Part shown: one piece after another, positions 1 to 4,493 of the stretch
How positions within the stretch are numbered: the stretch's first letter is position 1
Layout: the number at the start of each line of letters is the position of its first letter
NCBI GenBank assembly: GCA_002781265.1
Contig: PETS01000109.1
Coordinates: 1-9,829 of the forward strand
From: Candidatus Falkowbacteria bacterium CG02_land_8_20_14_3_00_36_14
GTDB taxonomy: Bacteria; Patescibacteriota; Patescibacteriia; Patescibacteriales; UM-FILTER-36-11
Direction of reading: 5' to 3'
Length of the DNA stretch: 9,829 nucleotides
Translations under genes and position numbers: made by a program
Notes under the pieces: generated by a model
Told to the model about the DNA's origin: nothing
Seen by the model: the letters and a program-made list of their open reading frames with translations, nothing else
The model's database searches: none

Positions 1-264
1 CACCGTGGCGATAATTCCCACCGCCCCCACCGCGTATTTATATATTTCCAATATGTATTCGCCCAGGGTATTGCCGGTGACCGGCACGGCAACATCCTTT
101 TTAAATTTTCCAAGTTCCACCTGCGGAGTAAAATTAATATTTGTTTTCCCGCCATCATCCGCTCGGCTGATTTTCGGCATAACTGTTAAAAAAACCAAAC
201 TGGTTAATTGGAGAGCGAAAATAAAGAGAAATAACAGGGTAATGATGTTAGGAAGTTTTTTCAT
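1..264 (-). CDS. T4SS pilin-like (VirB2/TrbC-type) small membrane protein, 3' end beyond window
   Basis: The minus-strand frame is open from an ATG at 264 to the window edge, giving 88 residues without a stop. Residues 1-9 are short and basic, and residues about 10-30 form a hydrophobic signal or membrane segment. A polar stretch (residues 31-60) follows, then 'VTGNTLGEYILEIYKYAVGA', which leads into a second hydrophobic helix at the edge. The pattern of a signal segment followed by a glycine/alanine-rich helix after a 'TGNTLGEYI' lead-in matches, from my memory of the group, small pilin-like proteins of the VirB2/TrbC type that are common in Patescibacteria. In that family the mature protein sits in the cytoplasmic membrane and may feed a type IV secretion or pilus machine. 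That function is inference. It lies 53 bp downstream of porA on the same strand and has no visible Shine-Dalgarno site. The overlapping plus-strand frame at 5-286 lacks any family signature and is taken as its shadow. Confidence 0.7.
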   Translation of the reverse strand, partial: MKKLPNIITLLFLFIFALQLTSLVFLTVMPKISRADDGGKTNINFTPQVELGKFKKDVAVPVTGNTLGEYILEIYKYAVGAVGIIATV

Positions 265-274
265 AATGATTTTA

Positions 275-300
275 AATTATGAATAATGAATTAGGAATTG
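275..300. repeat. ATGAATAATGAATTA-type AT-rich dispersed repeat (family D), intergenic copy
   Basis: This stretch between porA and the pilin-like gene reads AATTATGAATAATGAATTAG and onward. The reverse complement of its core (AATTCATTATTCATAATT) recurs almost exactly at 9243-9260 inside ksgA. Variants occur at 6526-6558 and 6688-6721 inside leuS. It is the only intergenic copy of the family in this window. Confidence 0.5.
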
Positions 301-317
301 TGAAAGTGTGAATTATT

Positions 318-1583
318 TTAATTCCCAATAAAATTTGCTCCATCGCCAACGGATTTAATTTTTTTTATAATTTTTTTAATTATATTTTTAGTAACATCGC
401 GTCCGCCCAAGCCGACAATAAAACTTCTGATAATGGTTTTTATATTTCCTTGGGCGGCTGTTTTAACATCCAGAGCGAGCGGTCCGATTGAGCCAAGCGA
501 TATGGATTTATCTATCACCCCGGCATATTTGCAATTCTTTAATATTTGCAGTACCGCTGCGGATGGAAAGGGCCGGAAGCATTTTATTTTCAACACTCCC
601 ACCGCATTGGGGAAGCCGATTTTATCATTAATTTCATCAACCGCGTCTTTAATAGTGCCGACTACCGATCCCATGGCGATTAAAATAATTTTAGGATGCT
701 TGTGCCCGTAGTATTCAAGCAGTCCGTTATTCTCTATTGTCATTCTGACCCCGAGTCGCGCCGAAGGGGAAGAATCAGGTTGAGTTTTAGATCCGCGGGA
801 TCCTTCACTCTGTTCAGGATGACGGATTTGTTTATGATATTTTTCATATTCCTTATTAACCAAATCAAGCGCGCTCATTAAATCATTATGGAGGTCCTGC
901 CGGATTTCCATATAATAAGACGGCTGGGCAAAAGAGCCCAAAGTAACCGGATTAGCCGCATCAAGATACTGCCCCTTTGCCGGCTGGTAATCAGGCAGAT
1001 ATTTTTTTATTTGTTTTCTATCCGGAATAAATACCGGCTCATAAGTATGAGTCAGAGTGAAGCCGTCAATATTAACCATTACCGGCAGTTTTAAATTTTC
1101 CGCCAGCTTATAAGCCATAATATGCTGGTCAACCGCTTCCTGATGATTTTCCGCAAACAGCATTATCCAGCCGGTATCTCTGATGGTTATCGCGTCTTGC
1201 TGGTCGTTCCAAATGGTAATGGGCGCGGATACGCCCCTATTGGCGCAAGTAATCACCACCGGCAGGCGCATGCCGGCAATATTAAATATAACTTCAGTCA
1301 TTAAAAGAAGCCCTTGGGAGCTGGTAGCGGAATAAACGCGCGCGCCGGTGGCGCTCGCCCCGGCTACGATGGAGGCGGCCGTGAATTCGCTTTCCGCCCT
1401 CACGTATTTAAAATCAGCTTCGCCATCTGCTTTAAATTTTGCCAGATCTTCCACGATATGGGTCTGCGGAGTGATGGGGTAAGCGGAAACGACCGCTGGC
1501 CGGATATTTTTTATAGCCAGGGCAATGGCATGGGAACCTTCTAATATTTGGGATGGTTGGGATTTAAATTTATTTTTTTTCAT
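318..1583 (-). CDS. porA: Pyruvate/2-oxoacid:ferredoxin oxidoreductase, alpha subunit
   Basis: This is the alpha subunit of the four-subunit enzyme that oxidises pyruvate plus CoA to acetyl-CoA and CO2 and passes electrons to ferredoxin in the cytoplasm. The N-terminal pyrimidine-binding domain of the family (residues about 13-200) shows 'SAYPITPQT' (33-41), 'ESEFTAASIVAGASATGAR' (64-82), 'SATSSQGLLLM' (85-95), 'GMRLPVVI' (104-111) and 'RDTGWIMLFAENHQE' (135-149), a run typical of PorA rather than KorA. Domain II follows from about residue 284, with 'MGSVVGTIKDAVDEI' (304-318) and 'GLGGRDVT' (391-398). At 421 aa it is longer than the roughly 390 usual. The excess is a repeat-derived peptide at residues 254-282 in the loop between the two domains. 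It is the last por gene of a porC-porD-porA run and is separated from porD by a 130-bp AT-rich inverted repeat. No porB follows. A related 2-oxoacid as substrate cannot be excluded. Confidence 0.9.
   Translation of the reverse strand: MKKNKFKSQPSQILEGSHAIALAIKNIRPAVVSAYPITPQTHIVEDLAKFKADGEADFKYVRAESEFTAASIVAGASATGARVYSATSSQGLLLMTEVIFNIAGMRLPVVITCANRGVSAPITIWNDQQDAITIRDTGWIMLFAENHQEAVDQHIMAYKLAENLKLPVMVNIDGFTLTHTYEPVFIPDRKQIKKYLPDYQPAKGQYLDAANPVTLGSFAQPSYYMEIRQDLHNDLMSALDLVNKEYEKYHKQIRHPEQSEGSRGSKTQPDSSPSARLGVRMTIENNGLLEYYGHKHPKIILIAMGSVVGTIKDAVDEINDKIGFPNAVGVLKIKCFRPFPSAAVLQILKNCKYAGVIDKSISLGSIGPLALDVKTAAQGNIKTIIRSFIVGLGGRDVTKNIIKKIIKKIKSVGDGANFIGN
740..822. repeat. In-frame palindromic repeat (family A, 'GTCATTCTGA' type) inside porA
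   Basis: The left arm starts GTCATTCTGACCCCGAG (740) and the right arm ends TTCAGGATGAC (822). The arms are imperfect inverted complements of each other across the 83 bp. Read in the porA frame it gives residues 254-282, including 'RHPEQSEGS' and 'SPSARLGVRMT'. The element interrupts otherwise normal PorA similarity at the loop before domain II. In the opposite orientation the directly observed frame starting GTC-ATT-CTG meets a TGA at 781-783, so the frame used by porA is one that stays open. From memory, 'HPEQSEGS' peptides recur in unrelated bacterial proteins, as expected for a mobile or dispersed repeat. Confidence 0.8.
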
Positions 1584-1592
1584 AATTTGTCA

Positions 1593-1699
1593 CAATTTTT
1601 AATTTTGTAATTTGTAATTTTTAAATAAATTCTAATTTTTAAATTTTTAAAAATTAAATCATTAAAAATTATTTATAAAATTATAAAATTAAAAATTAC
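1593..1699. repeat. Long AT-rich imperfect inverted repeat between porD and porA
   Basis: Almost the whole 130-bp gap between porA and porD is one imperfect palindrome. The arm 1593-1648 begins CAATTTTTAATTTTGTAATT and the arm 1649-1699 ends AAAATTAAAAATTAC. They can pair over most of their length with small bulges. In the por transcript it would make an extended hairpin just ahead of the porA start codon. It has no GC-rich stem followed by a T tract, so it does not look like an ordinary intrinsic terminator. A role as an RNA processing or stabilising element is possible but not shown. A related sequence lies at 4402-4485. Confidence 0.55.
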
Positions 1700-1713
1700 A
1701 AAAATTTTACTGA

Positions 1714-1983
1714 TTACTTTTCATCTAAATTCATAATTATCGCCTTAATCGGGCATTCCACGGCGCAGACGGCGCAGCCTTTGCAAAAATCGTAATCCGT
1801 TACCGGTTTTTCTTTTTTATGCGCCTTAATATTTTCCATAGCGATACAGCCCTCGGGACAAACCTTGGCGCAAGTGCCGCAACTGGTGCATTTATTATAA
1901 TCGGTAGACGGAATAAATGTCCGCCACCCGCCGGTTTTATTTTTTATGGTTGTACCCGGCTTGGCTGTTATGTTAATTTTCAT
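1714..1983 (-). CDS. porD: Pyruvate:ferredoxin oxidoreductase, delta subunit (2x[4Fe-4S] ferredoxin-like)
   Basis: This 89-aa protein is the electron-transfer subunit of the por complex. Two ferredoxin motifs are clear: C32-x2-C35-x2-C38-x3-C42-P and C67-x2-C70-x2-C73-x3-C77-P, each expected to hold one [4Fe-4S] cluster. An extra Cys at 46 lies just after the first motif. The N-terminal part, with 'GGWRTFIPSTDYNKC' (18-32), matches the usual PorD lead-in before the first cluster, and the length is normal for the family. In the complex it would carry electrons from the TPP/[4Fe-4S] site of the beta subunit to external ferredoxin. It starts 9 bp after the porC stop, so the two genes are almost certainly co-transcribed. 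No Shine-Dalgarno sequence precedes the ATG. Confidence 0.93.
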   Translation of the reverse strand: MKINITAKPGTTIKNKTGGWRTFIPSTDYNKCTSCGTCAKVCPEGCIAMENIKAHKKEKPVTDYDFCKGCAVCAVECPIKAIIMNLDEK

Positions 1984-1992
1984 AATTTATAT

Positions 1993-2535
1993 TTATAGTT
2001 TATACGATTGCCTAATGGCATTTATATTTTTTGTGATAATACTTTCCCCTTTGTCTTTAAATTTTTCCTTAATGGCCTTTTCCAAAGAATTTAAGCTAAC
2101 ATAACCGGTGGCTTTGGCAAATGCTCCCAAAATAGTGGTGTTAACAAGATTTTTGCCGATTATTGCCAGCGCTATTTTAGTGGCATCAACATTGAAAATA
2201 TTTTTTGGGGGCAAATTTATTTTTATTTCTTTTTTGAGCTTGGCGGTATTTATAATCACCAAAGTGTTATTATCGCATCCTTTGGCCACGTCAACAGAAT
2301 CCAGAAGCGTCGGGTCTTGGATAATCAAAACATCCGGATGATAGACATGTTCGCGCGTCCTAATCGGCTTATTGTCAATTCTGGCGAAAGCTTCAATCGG
2401 CGCTCCGGTTCTTTCCACGCCGAAAGAAGGAAAGGCCTGTGAAATTTTTCCATCAGCAAAAGCGGCCATAGCGATTAATTCCGCCGCGGTTACCACTCCT
2501 TGCCCTCCGCGCCCATGTATCCTTATTTGAACCAT
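1993..2535 (-). CDS. porC: Pyruvate:ferredoxin oxidoreductase, gamma subunit
   Basis: This 180-aa protein has the hallmarks of the gamma subunit (pyruvate ferredoxin/flavodoxin oxidoreductase domain). The signature 'IRIHGRGGQGVVTAAELIA' lies at residues 4-22, 'FPSFGVERTGAPIEAFARI' at 35-53, 'HPDVLIIQDP' at 66-75, and a C-terminal 'ILGAFAKATGYVSLNSLEKA' block at 135-154. Length and domain content are normal for the family. In the por complex this subunit helps build the CoA-binding and interface region next to the alpha and beta subunits. It is the first gene of the porC-porD-porA run and the family is usually found in this order with porB last. The upstream gap to dsbA-like is 97 bp and contains short tandem repeats. 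No repeat peptide is inserted in this gene. No Shine-Dalgarno site is visible. Confidence 0.92.
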   Translation of the reverse strand: MVQIRIHGRGGQGVVTAAELIAMAAFADGKISQAFPSFGVERTGAPIEAFARIDNKPIRTREHVYHPDVLIIQDPTLLDSVDVAKGCDNNTLVIINTAKLKKEIKINLPPKNIFNVDATKIALAIIGKNLVNTTILGAFAKATGYVSLNSLEKAIKEKFKDKGESIITKNINAIRQSYKL

Positions 2536-2563
2536 ATTTAATTGTGAGATTTTTAAATTTTTT

Positions 2564-2639
2564 GGGATATTTAGGATTATTAGGATAGAATTGTTAATAT
2601 CTTAATAATCACAATAAGCACAATAATCTCAATTATCTC
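2564..2639. repeat. Two runs of degenerate 9-bp tandem repeats
   Basis: Bases 2564-2590 split into three 9-bp units (GGGATATTT, AGGATTATT, AGGATAGAA). Bases 2604-2639 split into four units (AATAATCAC, AATAAGCAC, AATAATCTC, AATTATCTC). The second run continues across the stop codon of the dsbA-like gene. The 9-bp unit length equals three codons, so such a run would keep frame if it fell inside a gene. No function is evident, and this is not a CRISPR array. Confidence 0.5.
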
Positions 2640-3310
2640 ATATTAATAATCTCTTCCCATAAATCAAGCGGCAAATCGCCTTCTATTTTATTTCCGTTCA
2701 CAAACCAGGTGGGAGTTCCGCTTACCTCTAATTTTTCGGCGTCAGCAATGTCTTTTTGGATAGCGAATGCATATTTTTTTCCATTTAAACAGCCGGTGAA
2801 TTTATTTATATCCGCCCCGATTTGATTGGCTAATTTTATCAATTCATCGGCCGTGTTTACTCCTTGGTTTTGAAATAATTTATCATGCATCAGCCAGAAT
2901 AAGCCCTGTTCTCCGGCGCAACGTCCGGCCATAGCCAAGTCAATGGAATAGGCCTGCCTTAAGGGAAAATCCCGATAAATTAACTTTACTTCATTTTTAT
3001 ATTTTAAGCTTATTTGCCGTATTTTTGAATAAGATTGTTCGCAATAGGGGCAGGCAAAGTCGCTGAATTCAACTATGGTAATTTCAGGATTGGCTGATCC
3101 AAACCAATAATTATCCCCCCCTTCGGCAATTTTTTGGTTTGGTTCATTGGCGGTTATATTATTGCTTATTTTTTTATTTTGCGGATGCCTGATAATATCA
3201 ATAATTAAAAATATAAAGGCGGTAAGAATTATTAGTATAAAAACGCCTATTATTATCAAAATGCGGCCAAGCCAATTTTTATGCCAAGGTTTATTTTTAA
3301 TCTGCTCCAT
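2633..3310 (-). CDS. Membrane-anchored DsbA-like thiol:disulfide oxidoreductase
   Basis: This 225-aa protein has a basic N-terminus, one strongly hydrophobic helix (residues about 15-39, 'GRILIIIGVFILIILTAFIF'), a polar linker to about residue 65, and a thioredoxin-fold DsbA domain (about 66-225). The active site is C87-P-Y-C90 in 'FSDFACPYCEQ'. The cis-proline loop is 'SGTPTWFVNG' (197-206). Two further cysteines, C131 and C174, could form the second disulfide seen in BdbD-type DsbA proteins. The topology suggests an anchored domain outside the cytoplasmic membrane that makes or reshuffles disulfides in exported proteins. The four-cysteine exported protein at 7320-7727 is a conceivable client, which is inference only. 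No partner VKOR or DsbB gene is seen here. It is on the same strand as por, 97 bp upstream of porC, and could share its transcript. Confidence 0.85.
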   Translation of the reverse strand: MEQIKNKPWHKNWLGRILIIIGVFILIILTAFIFLIIDIIRHPQNKKISNNITANEPNQKIAEGGDNYWFGSANPEITIVEFSDFACPYCEQSYSKIRQISLKYKNEVKLIYRDFPLRQAYSIDLAMAGRCAGEQGLFWLMHDKLFQNQGVNTADELIKLANQIGADINKFTGCLNGKKYAFAIQKDIADAEKLEVSGTPTWFVNGNKIEGDLPLDLWEEIINMR

Positions 3311-3352
3311 TGATGTTTAATAATATATGTTTTATATTTAATATAGGCATTT

Positions 3353-3425
3353 ACCCCGTTAGAAAAAATCCTTTGGCTAAGTCGGTGGCTTAAGCTAACT
3401 ACAAACAATACCTTTCTAATGGAGT
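3353..3425. repeat. Imperfect inverted repeat with ACCCCGTTAGAAA arms (family J)
   Basis: The left arm ACCCCGTTAGAAA (3353-3365) matches the reverse complement of TTTCTAATGGAGT (3413-3425) at 11 of 13 positions. The 47-bp middle shows no gene or tRNA-like fold that I can see. The element sits in the divergent gap between dsbA-like (minus strand) and the genes to the right (plus strand). The last nine bases of the window (9821-9829, ACCCCGTTA) repeat the start of the left arm. The rest of the gap (3311-3454) is AT-rich, with several TATA-like hexamers on both strands but no promoter that I would call. Confidence 0.4.
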
Positions 3426-3454
3426 TTGCCAGTGATAATATTATAACATAATTT

Positions 3455-3595
3455 ATGGATAATCAAAAATTAAATAATTTACAGACAGCCATTGAAAAAA
3501 AATATTGCCGAAGGGATAAAAAGAAGAAGCGGACAATGAAAGTCAGTGGGGCGGGGGTGAAAAGGTTGCAGAAGATAATTAAAGAAAAAAAATAA
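3455..3595 (+). CDS. Possible 46-aa very basic protein, function unknown
   Basis: An ATG at 3455 opens a 46-codon frame ending with TAA at 3593-3595. The product is rich in lysine and arginine, with a core 'CRRDKKKKRTMKVSGAGVKR' (residues 18-37) and a basic helix-like tail 'LQKIIKEKK'. From memory, short basic proteins with a 'KMKVSG..V.KLQ.II' C-terminus occur widely in Patescibacteria without a known role. That resemblance is the main reason for calling a gene this short. The composition would suit binding to nucleic acid or ribosomes, but nothing in the sequence proves it. There is no Shine-Dalgarno site. A TTGCCA (3426-3431) and a TATAAC-like box (3442-3447) lie upstream but at poor spacing. 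The xth start follows 41 bp later. It could be a chance frame. Confidence 0.5.
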   Translation: MDNQKLNNLQTAIEKKYCRRDKKKKRTMKVSGAGVKRLQKIIKEKK

Positions 3596-3636
3596 GAACA
3601 AGAATAAAAATAAGAATAAAATTTATTTTTACATTT

Positions 3637-4413
3637 ATGAAATTTTTATCTTGGAACGTAAACGGCATCAGGGCGGCGGTCAAGAAGGGTTTTTTGAATT
3701 TTTTAAAAACAGCCAGCCCGGATATTTTAGCTTTGCAGGAAATTAAGATAAGCGATGAAGCCGTATTAAAAGAAAAATTTAACTTTCCCAGATATAAGGA
3801 ATATTGGCATTCGGCCCGACGTCCCGGTTATAGCGGTACGGCCATATTGGTTAAGCAACTTGGAAGCAACTTGGAAGCAAGACTTCCAAGCAAGGGAATG
3901 GGCATAAAAAAATTTGACGATGAAGGCCGGCTACAAACATTGGAATTTGATAAATTTTATTTTTTAAATATTTATTTTCCCAATGCCAACCATGAATTGT
4001 CGCGCTTGGATTATAAGCAGGAATTTAATAAAGAATTTTTAAAATACGCTAAAAAATTGGAGAAAAAAAAACCATTAATTATTACCGGTGATTTTAATGT
4101 GGCTCATAAGGAAATAGATTTAACCAATCCCAAGGAAAATATCGGCAATCCCGGCTTTACTAATGAAGAGCGGAAATGGATGGATAAATTTATTAAGGCC
4201 GGATTCATTGACACCTTTCGGCATTTTAACGGCAATAAAATACAGTATTCTTGGTGGAGCTACCGCTTTGGCGCGCGCGCCAGAAATATCGGCTGGAGGA
4301 TTGATTATTTTTTAGTTTCCGCTAATATAATAAATAAGGTTAAAAAAGCTTTTATTTTGGATAAAATAATTGGCTCTGACCACGCGCCGGTAGGGATTAT
4401 AATTAATTTTTAA
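3637..4413 (+). CDS. xth: Exodeoxyribonuclease III / AP endonuclease
   Basis: This 258-aa protein belongs to the ExoIII/APE1 family of metal-dependent nucleases. They cut DNA 5' of abasic sites and remove 3' blocking groups in base excision repair. The fold's catalytic set is visible: N7 and N9 in 'SWNVNGIRAA', E35 in 'LALQEIK', Y113 in 'NIYFPNA', D152 and N154 in 'ITGDFNVAH', and D248/H249 in 'GSDHAPV'. 'WSYRFGARARNIGWRIDYFL' (207-226) is also typical. The length is normal for bacterial Xth. An oddity is residues 74-86 ('QLGSNLEARLPSK'), where the family usually has a shorter loop before 'GIGI.EFD.EGR'. The DNA there is a tandem plus inverted repeat. The gene may be transcribed with leuS, 80 bp downstream. 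An AT-rich leader without a Shine-Dalgarno site precedes the ATG. Confidence 0.94.
   Translation: MKFLSWNVNGIRAAVKKGFLNFLKTASPDILALQEIKISDEAVLKEKFNFPRYKEYWHSARRPGYSGTAILVKQLGSNLEARLPSKGMGIKKFDDEGRLQTLEFDKFYFLNIYFPNANHELSRLDYKQEFNKEFLKYAKKLEKKKPLIITGDFNVAHKEIDLTNPKENIGNPGFTNEERKWMDKFIKAGFIDTFRHFNGNKIQYSWWSYRFGARARNIGWRIDYFLVSANIINKVKKAFILDKIIGSDHAPVGIIINF
3853..3890. repeat. Tandem 11-bp duplication plus CTTGGAAG/CTTCCAAG hairpin inside xth (family E)
   Basis: AAGCAACTTGG occurs twice in tandem (3853-3863, 3864-3874). CTTGGAAG at 3870-3877 is a perfect inverted complement of CTTCCAAG at 3883-3890, with a five-base loop. It encodes residues about 73-85 of Xth, a surface-loop position where family members differ in length. 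The total insertion keeps the reading frame although the 11-bp unit alone would not. Confidence 0.65.
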
Positions 4414-4485
4414 TTTTATAATTTTTAATTTTTAAACAATGTCTTAATTCTATAATTTTCAAAAATTTAGATATTAAAAATTTTA
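4402..4485. repeat. AT-rich imperfect inverted repeat between xth and leuS (family H)
   Basis: The gap begins with AATTTTTAATTTTATAATTT and ends with a region whose reverse complement again reads AAAATTTTTAATATCTAAAT. The arms resemble those of the 1593-1699 element. It covers the end of xth and nearly the whole 80-bp gap before leuS. It could act as a weak hairpin in the RNA. No T tract or GC-rich stem marks it as an intrinsic terminator. Confidence 0.4.
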
Positions 4486-4493
4486 ATACAAAT

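Noticed and set aside
5..286. Plus-strand 93-aa open frame
   Set aside because: It overlaps the minus-strand pilin-like gene, which has a proper signal segment and family pattern; the plus-strand product has none.
740..822. Autonomous insertion sequence in porA
   Set aside because: At 83 bp it is too short to encode a transposase, and no transposase gene is found in the window.
2564..2639. CRISPR-like array
   Set aside because: The units are 9 bp, degenerate and directly abutting, with no spacers, and no cas genes are present.
3353..3425. tRNA or other structured RNA gene in the divergent gap
   Set aside because: No cloverleaf, anticodon arm or TTC-loop pattern could be drawn. Only the outer arms pair.
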